Assembly: GCF_900114645.1 (NCBI RefSeq)
Contig: NZ_FOTR01000002.1
Location: 124,001 to 188,000, forward strand
Length of the DNA stretch: 64,000 nt
Direction: 5' to 3'
DNA from: Gracilibacillus orientalis
GTDB lineage: Bacteria > Bacillota > Bacilli > Bacillales > Amphibacillaceae
Shown: in pieces, positions 34,487 through 44,025 of the stretch
Layout: each line of letters starts with the position of its first letter
Numbering within the stretch: position 1 is the first letter of the stretch
The notes under the pieces: model-generated
The model's database searches: none
What the model saw: only the letters and a program-made list of their open reading frames with translations
What the model was told of the DNA's origin: nothing
Translations under genes and position numbers: made by a program

Positions 34487-35782
34487 TTATGAATTACTTT
34501 TAAACCTTGGAAATCCAATCAAAATCGCGACAATGCCACAAATACCAAGTAAGATCGGATAGAAGGAATATGGCATGATACTTAATGGAGATATTGACGC
34601 AAGACCCGCAACGGCTAGCATCTGGCCTCCATATGGCACGACACCCTGCCAGCACGCAGCAAAAACATCAAGGATACTGGCTGACTTTCTCGGATCAACT
34701 TGATATTCACTAGCAATATTTTTAGCTAACGGACCAGTCATAATGATCGAGATCGTGTTATTGGCTGTACTGATATCTGCGATGCTGACAAGTCCAGCGA
34801 TACCGAATTCAGCACCTTTTTTCGATTTAATCCGACTTGTAACAAAGTTTAATAGATAATCGATTCCACCATTGTACTGGATAATGCCAATCATTCCACC
34901 GATAAACAAGGCAACAATCGCGATGTCTTCCATATTGATAATCCCCTGAGAAGCAGCCTGAATTAAACTTGTTCCCGTATAGGATCCATCGATTAAGCCA
35001 ATTACGCCAGCGAAAATGATTCCGCCAGTTAATACTATCAGCACATTCACTCCTAAGATCGCCACTATTAGTACAGTAAGGTATGGTAATACTTTTACAA
35101 TATTATACGAATATTCCTCCAGTACATTGACATGGCTAGCTGACGTAATAATCCATAAAATAATGGCAGTAACGATCGCACCAGGAAGTACAATAAAAAA
35201 GTTCGTTTTAAACTTATCACTCATCGACGTATTTTGTGTTCGTGCAGAGGCAATGGTTGTATCAGAAATCATCGACAGGTTATCACCAAACATTGCCCCA
35301 CCAATAACTGTTGCCATTGCTAACGCCATTGGAATATCTGTTTGTTCCGCAATTCCTATGCCAATGGGTGCAAGTGCTACTACTGTACCCATGGAAGTTC
35401 CCATCGTAATGGAAATAAAACAACCAATAAGAAACAGTCCTACCATCAATAGACTAGCAGGAAGAAGTGAAAGCCCAAGGTTTACTGTTGCATCAACAGC
35501 ACCCATTCCCTTTGCAACTTCTGAGAAAGCCCCTGCCAACACAAAAATAATAACCATTAAAATAATATTTTCATGCCCAACGCCTTTCGTAAACACTTCT
35601 ATTTTTTTTGATAATTTTTCTTTATGATTCATTGCAATGGCTACCGCTGAAGCGATGATAACTGCGACATTAATAGGCATATTGGAAAAATCTTGTGTAA
35701 CAATTCCTGTCCCGATAAATAATAAAACAAATATAAGTAATGGTAATAGTGCGAATGCATTACCTTTTGATTGTTGTGTCAT
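34487..35782 (-). CDS. NhaC-family transporter under SAM-riboswitch control (candidate methionine-related transporter)
   Basis: A 431-residue transporter of the NhaC ion-transporter superfamily, with about 11-12 membrane segments. Family motifs: GTSMGTVVALAPIGIGIA, GGAMFGDNLSMISDTT and SIADISTANNT. It lies 18 bp after the short-chain dehydrogenase gene and is transcribed with it behind a SAM-I riboswitch. NhaC-superfamily members under S-box control have been proposed by comparative genomics to be methionine transporters (MetT), so a methionine or methylthio-compound substrate is more likely than simple Na+/H+ exchange (inference). Confidence 0.85.
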   Translation of the reverse strand: MTQQSKGNAFALLPLLIFVLLFIGTGIVTQDFSNMPINVAVIIASAVAIAMNHKEKLSKKIEVFTKGVGHENIILMVIIFVLAGAFSEVAKGMGAVDATVNLGLSLLPASLLMVGLFLIGCFISITMGTSMGTVVALAPIGIGIAEQTDIPMALAMATVIGGAMFGDNLSMISDTTIASARTQNTSMSDKFKTNFFIVLPGAIVTAIILWIITSASHVNVLEEYSYNIVKVLPYLTVLIVAILGVNVLIVLTGGIIFAGVIGLIDGSYTGTSLIQAASQGIINMEDIAIVALFIGGMIGIIQYNGGIDYLLNFVTSRIKSKKGAEFGIAGLVSIADISTANNTISIIMTGPLAKNIASEYQVDPRKSASILDVFAACWQGVVPYGGQMLAVAGLASISPLSIMPYSFYPILLGICGIVAILIGFPRFKSNS

Positions 35783-35800
35783 TCTTAATCCCCCTAAAAA

Positions 35801-36565
35801 TTAGTGCATGGTCATGCCGCCAGTAACATTGATGGCTTGACCTGTCATATAATCTGTAAATGTGGAAGCAAGGAAAATGACGACATATGCGACATCTTCT
35901 GGTGTTCCGGTTCTGCCAAGTGGCACTTGTGAAAAATCCTCTTCCTTAATAGCTTCTTCATCCAACCCTCTTAATTTTCCACCAATAGCTCGTTCCCTAT
36001 GTTTCATGCTTGTTTCTACAATTCCTGGACAAACAGCATTGACGTTAATCTGGTCTTGTGCAAGCTCCAATGCCATCACTTTGGTCAATCCAATTACTGC
36101 ATGTTTGGAAGCAACATAACTGCCCATTAAGCGATAACCATTTTTGCCAGCTTGTGAAGCTATATTAATAATTTTCCCGCCATCACCCTGATTCTTCATT
36201 TTTTTTACAACGGCCTGACTGCATAATTGGACACCTTTCACATTTACCTCCATGGTCTTGTCCCAATCTTCTTCTTTGATGTCGACAAAATAGTCCATTG
36301 TAGAAATTCCAGCATTATTTACTAAAATATCAACTTTGCCAAAATATGAAATTACCTGTTCAACCATCTTTTCCACATCGTTTTTATCAGTGACGTCCGC
36401 CTGAATAAATAGCAAATCGTCTTCATTGTTTTGGTGATTCTTATGAACATCAACAACTGCAACTTTTGCCTTTGAGTATCGTAAAGCATCAGCAATAGAC
36501 TTACCGATTCCATTTGCACCGCCTGTTACTATTGCAACTTTTTCTGTAAGATCCATGGTAAGCAT
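35801..36565 (-). CDS. Short-chain dehydrogenase/reductase under SAM-riboswitch control
   Basis: A 254-residue SDR with a full set of motifs: TGGANGIG at 14-21, NNAG at 83-86, Ser137, Tyr150 and Lys154 (YVASK). Asp39 at the end of beta-2 points to NAD rather than NADP. The ATG at 36563-36565 is chosen because AAAGGAGG stands upstream; the longer frame to 36619 reads back into the riboswitch terminator. First gene of a two-gene operon. The riboswitch suggests a reaction linked to methionine or SAM supply, for example on a hydroxy/keto acid pair (inference). Confidence 0.9.
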   Translation of the reverse strand: MLTMDLTEKVAIVTGGANGIGKSIADALRYSKAKVAVVDVHKNHQNNEDDLLFIQADVTDKNDVEKMVEQVISYFGKVDILVNNAGISTMDYFVDIKEEDWDKTMEVNVKGVQLCSQAVVKKMKNQGDGGKIINIASQAGKNGYRLMGSYVASKHAVIGLTKVMALELAQDQINVNAVCPGIVETSMKHRERAIGGKLRGLDEEAIKEEDFSQVPLGRTGTPEDVAYVVIFLASTFTDYMTGQAINVTGGMTMH

Positions 36566-36582
36566 GGGGAAACCTCCTTTTA

Positions 36583-36741
36583 AAATAAAAAAAACCACTT
36601 CCGGGTAAGAAGAGGCCAATAGATTATTTATTCTCTCTTCTTATCTGTTAGCTACACACTACTGGAATTGGCACATTGCTCATTGGAGCTGTTGCCGAGG
36701 ATTCATAGGGCCAGTCCCTCCACCTCTCTGGATAAGAATAT
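36583..36741 (-). ncRNA. SAM-I riboswitch (S-box) with terminator
   Basis: Read on the minus strand from 36741: P1 5' strand ATTCTTATC, then AGAGAGGTGGAGGGACTGG, CCCTATGAA, CCTCGGCAAC, GTGCCAATTCC and the P1 3' strand GATAAGAAG. These are the conserved S-box blocks in the right order. The aptamer spans about 36636-36741. A terminator follows: CCTCTTC and GAAGTGG (one mismatch) then eight T. TAAGAAGAG of the P1 3' strand (36643-36635) is complementary over 9 nt to CTCTTCTTA of the terminator's left arm (36614-36606), forming the antiterminator. SAM binding should therefore switch the operon off. Confidence 0.95.
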
Positions 36742-36880
36742 TATTCGATTATGAAATACTTATTAATTTACATTTTGAAGACGATAAAGTCAAGTAGTTT
36801 GATTGGAATTGTTTATCCAGAATTGATAGAGAATTTGTAGATTGCCCTCTCTCACCTATATTACAAGCTGTTTAAAAGAT

Positions 36881-37294
36881 TTAATCTATCATTTTCCTTA
36901 ACTTATTAGTAGCTTCAGAAGAAACTGAATAAATATTATTCTCATTACCTACATAGATAAATAGACTTTCTTCACCTTCATCTCCTAATATAAGATGTAG
37001 GCCGTGAGTGGCATCATTTTCATAACGCACTAATATATCATAGGTTGGTGTTTCATATGTTGCATCTTGATTTGTAACCTCTGTATTTTTAAAAATCTCT
37101 TCAAATTCCGCTATAATTTCATCTTGGTTAAAAGAAGCAAAGTAGTTTTCATTAAGCCCCCCGTAACCTTTAGATTCAGAAATTGATATACTCGATACGT
37201 TATCTAACAACATCATTTCTTTACTTTGAGATTGACAACCAATTAAGGTTAAAGCAGAAAAAAATAAAAGTAATAATAAAAATATATTTCTCAT
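36881..37294 (-). CDS. Putative lipoprotein
   Basis: A 137-residue protein with a lipoprotein signal peptide: basic start, Leu/Phe core and lipobox LTLIGC with Cys20. The mature part is about 118 residues, acidic and beta-rich. I do not recognise the family. Single gene downstream of nothing, convergent with no neighbour. Confidence 0.72.
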   Translation of the reverse strand: MRNIFLLLLLFFSALTLIGCQSQSKEMMLLDNVSSISISESKGYGGLNENYFASFNQDEIIAEFEEIFKNTEVTNQDATYETPTYDILVRYENDATHGLHLILGDEGEESLFIYVGNENNIYSVSSEATNKLRKMID

Positions 37295-37919
37295 GTAATT
37301 CTCCTCTACATAATTACTTTTTCAAGATTCGCATTCATTAAACTAGTTATTAGGTTAAGAGTTGAAAATTAAGTTTAAATAATCTCCTTTACCTTTTGAA
37401 TAAACCCCAAAAAGTATCTTTAATTATATGAATTAACCTAATTAACTCATACCGATAAAAAACTGTTAACAAAAAGACAAATTAGTGGGGTTAATATAAA
37501 TAACAAAAATAAGCCCGTAAACATATATTTTATGTATTGATTTCTATTAACACCTTCTCTTAATTCCCAAAGACCTAAAGACTACAACACTCCTGGTCTT
37601 AATTTATCTTTTAATTTTCAATAAGTCTAACTATCGAGATAATTCTTGTTGTCTAGTACTTACTCTCGCATACCCATAAATATATTGACTCAACAAAATA
37701 CTATCCTTTCATTGAAATTATATCATTAAGGTTTGTAATTGAAACATAGATTTTGTTGAGACATTTCTTGATATGGATTCGACATAAAAATTAGATTTTT
37801 GAATTTGTCTCAAAAACAATCGTTTTTAATACCTGTCTAACCTAATACTTGAAACTACATATTTCGCCTTTCTTGACTTTTTTTGTTGCAAATACATCAA
37901 AAATAAGTTAAATTTAAAT
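37295..37919. other. Long AT-rich intergenic region
   Basis: No gene is visible in about 620 bp. It contains inverted TTGAGACA (37756-37763) and TGTCTCAA (37806-37813), 42 bp apart, which look like ends of a decayed mobile element but without other support. TTTTTGTTGCAAA at about 37878-37890 shares TTGTTGC with the palindrome just downstream. Confidence 0.4.
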
Positions 37920-37955
37920 AGCGGATTTTTGTTGCGTTTGCAACAAAAATCCGCT
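37920..37955 (+). promoter_or_regulatory. Perfect 16-bp inverted repeat before the MarR gene
   Basis: AGCGGATTTTTGTTGC (37920-37935) and GCAACAAAAATCCGCT (37940-37955) are exact reverse complements with a 4-nt loop, ending directly at the AAGGAGG ribosome binding site (37956-37962). It can act as DNA operator for the MarR protein or, as RNA hairpin, limit ribosome access. TTGTTGC-GCAACAA resembles MarR-family sites. Confidence 0.7.
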
Positions 37956-37967
37956 AAGGAGGTAATT

Positions 37968-38968
<1,001 letters not shown>

Positions 38969-38990
38969 TTTTTGGAAAAGGGGGACTATC

Positions 38991-39602
38991 ATGTATATTC
39001 CTAAGCATTTTAAAGTTACAGACTTTGATGAAATCAGAGAATTTATTAAGGATAACTCGTTTGGAACCATTGTAACCACAAAGCAAGGTAAGCCGATTGC
39101 TACTCATTTGCCCTTGGAGTTACATAAAAAAGGAGATGATTACTTTATAACTGGACATATGGCTTATGCAAATCCTCAGTGGGAAATGTTCAAGGGTCAT
39201 AATGAAAACATCCTTGTTATGTATCAAGGTCCTCATGCTTATATTTCATCATCTTGGTATAAGTCTGAAAATGTATCAACGTGGAATTATCAATCAGTTC
39301 ATGTTTACGGAACAGCTAGTATTATGAGTGAACAAGAATTGCAAGAAGATCTTAAACTACTATTACAAAAATATGAACAACATCGTAAAAATCCAGCTTT
39401 ATGGGAAAATCTCTCTCCACAAACAAAAAAACAAATTAAGGGGATTGTAGGATTCAAAATAAAAATACAAGAAATCCAAGCTGCTTATAAACTAAGTCAA
39501 AATCGAAATGAAGACGACTATCACTACATCATTGATAAACTATACAAGGAAAAAGATCTAAATTCTAAGGCATTAGCAGAAGTGATGAAAAACAAAGAGT
39601 GA
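38991..39602 (+). CDS. paiB: PaiB, FMN-binding negative transcriptional regulator
   Basis: A 203-residue protein with a split-barrel FMN-binding fold, close to Bacillus PaiB: MYIPKHFKVTDFDEI, TKQGKPIATHLPLELHK and YISSSWY are conserved. PaiB with PaiA represses genes for degradative enzymes and sporulation. GGGGG stands 7 nt before the ATG. Second gene of the paiAB pair. Confidence 0.94.
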   Translation: MYIPKHFKVTDFDEIREFIKDNSFGTIVTTKQGKPIATHLPLELHKKGDDYFITGHMAYANPQWEMFKGHNENILVMYQGPHAYISSSWYKSENVSTWNYQSVHVYGTASIMSEQELQEDLKLLLQKYEQHRKNPALWENLSPQTKKQIKGIVGFKIKIQEIQAAYKLSQNRNEDDYHYIIDKLYKEKDLNSKALAEVMKNKE

Positions 39603-39650
39603 TTTGGTTGATTTCCATATAAATTAGCCAAATGGAAATGGGGGATAAAT

Positions 39651-40280
39651 ATGTGTAAAATCGGTAAATCCTTTATGATATATTTCATTGGGATTTTTGT
39701 ATTAACATTAGGAATTACTCTCACCATTCAATCACAATTAGGCACCTCACCATTTGATGCTTTACTAGTTGGTTTATATCGCACGTTTGGATTAACTATA
39801 GGTAGTTGGGAAATTATTGTTGGGGCTGCTATGGTTTTACTTAATGCAGTAGCTCTAAAAGTAAAACCTGAATTTTTAGCTATATTAACTTCCCTTATTA
39901 CAGGGATTGGCATTGATACATGGCTTTTGTTATTAGGAGAATGGTTAATACCTGATCATTTAATAGAGCAAGTTATATTAGTATTACTTGGTATTCTTTT
40001 TAGCGGAATAGGTATTGCGATTTATTTAGAATCAAACTTTGCACCAAATCCTATAGACCGTTCGATGGTTATTTTGACAGATAAAACAAATTGGTCTTTT
40101 AGTAAGTCGCGAGCGATCCTTAGTATTGTATTAGTAATTATTGCTTTCTTTTTCAATGGTGCTATTGGTATTGGAACGTTGCTAAATGCATTAATAACAG
40201 GGATTATTATCCAATGGATACGCCCATATGTGTTGGTCATTCTTTATAAAAGACCTATACAAAATGCAAGTAACAGTTAA
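39651..40280 (+). CDS. YczE-like membrane protein
   Basis: A 209-residue protein with five or six membrane segments, of the YczE/YyaS/YitT-related family: LGITLTIQSQLGTSPFDAL, IGSWEIIVG and APNPIDRSMV are typical. Function is not established; in B. subtilis YczE is needed for bacillaene production. GGGGG stands 6 nt before the ATG. It follows paiB by 48 bp and is probably in the same operon. Confidence 0.85.
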   Translation: MCKIGKSFMIYFIGIFVLTLGITLTIQSQLGTSPFDALLVGLYRTFGLTIGSWEIIVGAAMVLLNAVALKVKPEFLAILTSLITGIGIDTWLLLLGEWLIPDHLIEQVILVLLGILFSGIGIAIYLESNFAPNPIDRSMVILTDKTNWSFSKSRAILSIVLVIIAFFFNGAIGIGTLLNALITGIIIQWIRPYVLVILYKRPIQNASNS

Positions 40281-40618
40281 TAATTCTAATCACACAAATT
40301 CCATAAGACATATCCATAACGAAATCATCCTTCTTTGACTAGACAAGCGTTATTCTGTCCTTCTTTATCGTAAGTGGTTTAAAAAGCATGTATTGATTAT
40401 GTATTAATAAGATGCTTTCGTTTTCCACGAATGCAGACTAGAATCGGGCAATCATTACTACGATTGATCCTTTTATTCCAAAATAAGAGATAGGTTTGAT
40501 AATAGATAATTAATCCTAATTTTAGATTAAAATTAGGATCAATACTATTCTTCAGTTATCTTATTGGAAGCATACAAATAGCAATATTAATTATTTTCAT
40601 AGAAAGGATTGATACAAT
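40281..40618. other. Intergenic region before the LysR gene, with an inverted repeat
   Basis: No gene is visible. A perfect 12-bp inverted repeat ATCCTAATTTTA (40512-40523) and TAAAATTAGGAT (40527-40538) lies about 80 bp upstream of the LysR start, a usual place for LysR autoregulation. It has no T tail, so it is not a terminator. Confidence 0.5.
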
Positions 40619-41542
40619 ATTGAATTAAGACATTTAGAGTATTTTTTAATGGTTAGTAAAGAACTACATTTTACAAAAGCAGCAGAAAAATTAAGAATTT
40701 CCCAACCAACTTTAAGCCATCAAATTAAAATGTTTGAACAAGAGATAGGTTACCCCCTTCTTAATCGTATTGGTAAGAAGATTGAACTTACGAAGGTGGG
40801 AGAAATTGTACAACATGAGGCTTTAAATATTCAAAATTCCTTACAGAGTATCTCTTCTCAAATTAAAGCAGTTAAAAAAGTAGAAATTGGTGAATTGAAA
40901 ATTGCTGTGTTACCAGGAGAAATAACTGACTTGGTATCGACTTTGTGCATTAAATTTAACCAATTATATCCAAACATAAATGTCTTTATTCAAAGCACTG
41001 ATCAAGTGGAAAAGGCTATTTTAGAGAATCAAGCTGATTTTGGTATTGGTTTTGAATTCAATCGCTATAATATGTTGCATATGACGAAGTTATATGATGA
41101 AGAGTTTTACCTGATAAGTAATCAAAGTAATGGAGAGCAGAAGGTTTCGTGTTCTGCTGCTTTAGACAGTTCTCTTATTTTATTTCCCAATATGCATCAA
41201 TGCAGAAAAATGCTTGATAAAATGAGTATTGAGGTTGGCAGACAGTTAGAACCTATTGTTGAAACGTCTAGCATTGAATCAATCTTGAAGCTTGTCCGAA
41301 ATGGAGTTGGATCTAGTGTTGTTTCACGTACATTATATGAATTTTTTGACACAGAGGATTTATTTTTTCAACGTATTGAAAAACCATTTTTGACAAGAGC
41401 AGTTTATCTTGGGATGAAAAAGAATAGTTTTATCAATTATCCAGCACGTAAGTTTATTAAGTTATTAGTAGATGAAATCGAAAGACTAGGTTTTGACACA
41501 GAAAAAGATGCAATAGCTTCTTTACAAAGTTCTATATTATAG
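40619..41542 (+). CDS. LysR-family transcriptional regulator with an ATT start codon
   Basis: A 307-residue LysR protein. From the ATT at 40619 the N-terminus reads (M)ELRHLEYFLMVSKELHF, exactly the canonical LysR start; using the first ATG (40649) would cut off ten residues of the first helix. An in-frame TGA at 40610-40612 excludes any start further up, and AAAGGA (40603-40608) is 10 nt before the ATT. The winged helix (about 3-60: AAEKLRISQPTLSHQIKMFE) is followed by the effector domain. Targets unknown; the HD-domain gene lies 115 bp downstream. Confidence 0.9.
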   Translation: MELRHLEYFLMVSKELHFTKAAEKLRISQPTLSHQIKMFEQEIGYPLLNRIGKKIELTKVGEIVQHEALNIQNSLQSISSQIKAVKKVEIGELKIAVLPGEITDLVSTLCIKFNQLYPNINVFIQSTDQVEKAILENQADFGIGFEFNRYNMLHMTKLYDEEFYLISNQSNGEQKVSCSAALDSSLILFPNMHQCRKMLDKMSIEVGRQLEPIVETSSIESILKLVRNGVGSSVVSRTLYEFFDTEDLFFQRIEKPFLTRAVYLGMKKNSFINYPARKFIKLLVDEIERLGFDTEKDAIASLQSSIL

Positions 41543-41657
41543 TTTTTATCTATTATTATCATAGAAATGATTGTATTGATGAATAACAATATACTCCTTA
41601 CAATGAAAACAAGGTCATGAAGATGAGATTATCAAATTGCAAAGGAGATTTTAAATT

Positions 41658-42296
41658 ATGATTCAAGAAGTAGCAGGTATAAAAGTTCCAGATTCTCAAT
41701 TAGCGAAAGATGCAGCCGATATTTTACGAGAGCATGGGAATGACCTATTGTGGAATCATTCCAATCGTGTATTTTTATTTGGCGCGGCAATCGGAAAAAA
41801 AGCGAAGCAGAATTATGATTTGGAGTTATTATATGTCAGTGCTTTATTCCATGATTTAGGATTAACTAAAAAGTACAGTAGTGCCGATTTACGATTTGAG
41901 GTGGACGGTGCAAATGCAGCAAGAAGTTTCCTTCAGCAGTATCAAATTCCAGATGAAACCACTCAACTTGTATGGGATACGATTGCACTACATACAACAC
42001 CGGGGGTAGCAGAACATAAACAGTCTGAAGTAGCATTACTCTTTCATGGTGTTGGTTTAGATGTGATGGGAGATGGCTTTGAAAAATTCCCCGACGACTT
42101 ACGTGAAGAAATTATAAAAGCATTCCCACGTAACAATTTCAAAAAGGAAATTATTCCAACTTTTTATGAGGGCTTTAAGCATAAGCCAGAAACTACTTTT
42201 GGCAATATGAAAGAAGATATTATTGAGTATTTTAGACCGGAATACAAAAATAAAAATTTTTGTAATTGTATTTTGCATTCACCATGGATAGAATAA
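41658..42296 (+). CDS. HD-domain protein, cyanamide-hydratase-like
   Basis: A 212-residue HD-domain protein. Metal ligands: His in WNHSNRVF (about 34), HD in LFHDLGL (about 69-70), His in ALHTTPG (about 112) and Asp further on. The layout resembles cyanamide-hydratase-like HD proteins and other small-molecule hydrolases. AAAGGAG stands 9 nt before the ATG. Probably regulated by the LysR protein upstream (inference). Confidence 0.82.
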   Translation: MIQEVAGIKVPDSQLAKDAADILREHGNDLLWNHSNRVFLFGAAIGKKAKQNYDLELLYVSALFHDLGLTKKYSSADLRFEVDGANAARSFLQQYQIPDETTQLVWDTIALHTTPGVAEHKQSEVALLFHGVGLDVMGDGFEKFPDDLREEIIKAFPRNNFKKEIIPTFYEGFKHKPETTFGNMKEDIIEYFRPEYKNKNFCNCILHSPWIE

Positions 42297-42351
42297 GGAA
42301 CAAAAAATAGTCAAACTTTCTTATAAAATAATCATTAAATTTAACACAAGT

Positions 42352-42389
42352 AGAGCATGTTTTGATTAATTATTTTTCAAGACATGCTC
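42352..42389 (+). terminator. Terminator after the HD-domain gene
   Basis: Arms AGAGCATGT (42352-42360) and ACATGCTCT (42381-42389), 20-nt loop, followed by TTTCTTTTG. Confidence 0.72.
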
Positions 42390-42534
42390 TTTTCTTTTGT
42401 TCGTTTATCAAGGTTAACAACATTATTTCAATTAAATTTTATTTCAAAGTTACAAATTCGCCATTTTTCTAGATGATCCGGATTAATTCATAAATGATGG
42501 AATGTATTCCCGGCTAATCTTATGAATATGTCAT

Positions 42535-42825
42535 TCAGTTGAGGAAATAGTAAATCAAGAGCGCAACAACAATATTAGGTACTCCAATCAGAGCTGAACG
42601 AAAAGTAACGCTATTTCGAATACGTCTATCATCATCAGACTCTGTTGCATAATTGGCTCTCATTCGATCTCCACTTACCATTGCACCTGAAAATACCATT
42701 GAAATTCCAATGAATAGGAATCCAATACCAGCAGTAATGACATAAGCGTTTTCGATTCCCCACACAATTAAAGATATTAAAACACCTATTACAGATAAAA
42801 TAATTCCTATTAAAAAATACTTCAA
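42535..42825 (-). CDS. DUF5316-like small membrane protein
   Basis: A 96-residue protein with three membrane segments (about 2-24, 28-50, 79-95) and a conserved hydrophilic loop SGDRMRANYATESDDDRRIR, which recalls the DUF5316 family of Bacillus. Function unknown. Single gene. Confidence 0.7.
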   Translation of the reverse strand: MKYFLIGIILSVIGVLISLIVWGIENAYVITAGIGFLFIGISMVFSGAMVSGDRMRANYATESDDDRRIRNSVTFRSALIGVPNIVVALLIYYFLN

Positions 42826-43079
42826 AGTTATCTCCCCTTAACTTATTTATACGGCTAAATATTACATCAGTTTCATCCATTGAACAAAACTTCGCAACTT
42901 CATACTAACATAATATCCCAAATGTATTATTAATTTTTTCCAAAAAGATGGCCAATGTGAATGTCGTCTTTTTGAACTCTCAAAAAACCAATAGTTGTTT
43001 TAGATGATGAACAGATACCGAGTGTTTTTTAATAAACTGTTTATCGATTCAATTTTAAAAGTGAGATTTATCCAGGAAA

Positions 43080-43913
43080 TCAAAGATATATTTGCCGATA
43101 TTTTGTTGGTGTCATGCCCTCATTTTCTAAGAAAAGTTTATTAAAATAGCTAGGATTAGGGTATCCTGATTTCTCGGCAATTTCTTTGACCGTAAGATTT
43201 TTTTCTTCTAATAGTAGTTGTTTACTCCATTGCAGACGACATAATGTTATAAAAGCCATTGGGGTCATCTGTGTGACACGTTTAAATAATCGACAGAAAT
43301 AATAAGTGCTTACACCAGTTTCCTTTGCCCAATATTCTAGGTCAAATGGTTCTGGAGCTTTTTCTTTCATTTTCGGTAATAGTGATTGGATCCGCAAATC
43401 TAATTCTTGCTTGGAATGGGATTCTCTTGGCACGGCAATGTTTGTAAAAGTGGACAAAAAAGAATAGGTAAGTGTAGATAATTGTGTTAATTGTAAAAAA
43501 CTATTTTCCTCTGCTTCCTGTAATAATTGCTCATGCATTTTCTCCAATTTTGCTAAATTTGGCAATCTCCACAAGGTAAACCTTCCATATCCAATCTCTG
43601 ATAAAAAGGTGTGTAAGGTACTTCCATAAAAATGGATCCATCTAATACTCCAAGGATTCTCCGTACTACTATAATACCTTTGTTCTTGTTGTGGGAAATA
43701 AAGAAAAGCGTCCCCTTTTTGCAAAGTATATTGCTTTCCATCCACTTCTACAAAACCAGTTCCCGACAAGACAAAGTGAATACTAAAATTATCTAAGGAA
43801 CCTGCTTCACGATATACTTCATGATCAGCCGCTAACCCATACCAACCGACTGATTCGGGAAGGATCATGTATTCATGTTTTTTTAATGTTGGTAATAGAG
43901 ACTGACGGTACAT
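43080..43913 (-). CDS. AraC-family regulator with cupin sensor domain
   Basis: A 277-residue regulator. The N-terminal cupin (about 20-140: LSGTGFVEVDGKQYTLQKGD) probably binds a sugar; the C-terminal AraC double helix-turn-helix (about 180-275: ETGVSTYYFCRLFKRVTQM, EIAEKSGYPNPSYFNKLF) binds DNA. Divergent from the Gfo/Idh gene at 44026, with about 112 bp between them, so it probably activates it. Confidence 0.92.
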   Translation of the reverse strand: MYRQSLLPTLKKHEYMILPESVGWYGLAADHEVYREAGSLDNFSIHFVLSGTGFVEVDGKQYTLQKGDAFLYFPQQEQRYYSSTENPWSIRWIHFYGSTLHTFLSEIGYGRFTLWRLPNLAKLEKMHEQLLQEAEENSFLQLTQLSTLTYSFLSTFTNIAVPRESHSKQELDLRIQSLLPKMKEKAPEPFDLEYWAKETGVSTYYFCRLFKRVTQMTPMAFITLCRLQWSKQLLLEEKNLTVKEIAEKSGYPNPSYFNKLFLENEGMTPTKYRQIYL

Positions 43914-44025
43914 TTCTTCACATCCTCAAGGACAATATTGTGTTATCTTATAGCAAAAAGCTTCTATTTTAATATTAATACGAATCGATTATAATAACAA
44001 TAAAGTTATAGAAGGAGGTTAAAGG

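Noticed and set aside
35016-35627. 203-codon open frame opposite the NhaC-family gene
   Set aside because: It is antisense to a well-supported membrane protein gene, has no ribosome binding site, and its Pro/Ile/Thr-rich composition is that of a shadow frame.
36566-36619. Upstream extension of the short-chain dehydrogenase
   Set aside because: It would be translated from the riboswitch terminator; AAAGGAGG and the family N-terminus place the start at 36565.
37295-37919. Degenerate gene in the long intergenic region
   Set aside because: Stops are dense in all frames and no stretch resembles a known protein.
40281-40618. Riboswitch or T-box before the LysR gene
   Set aside because: I found none of the conserved blocks, and the one strong stem is a short AT-rich palindrome without a T tail.
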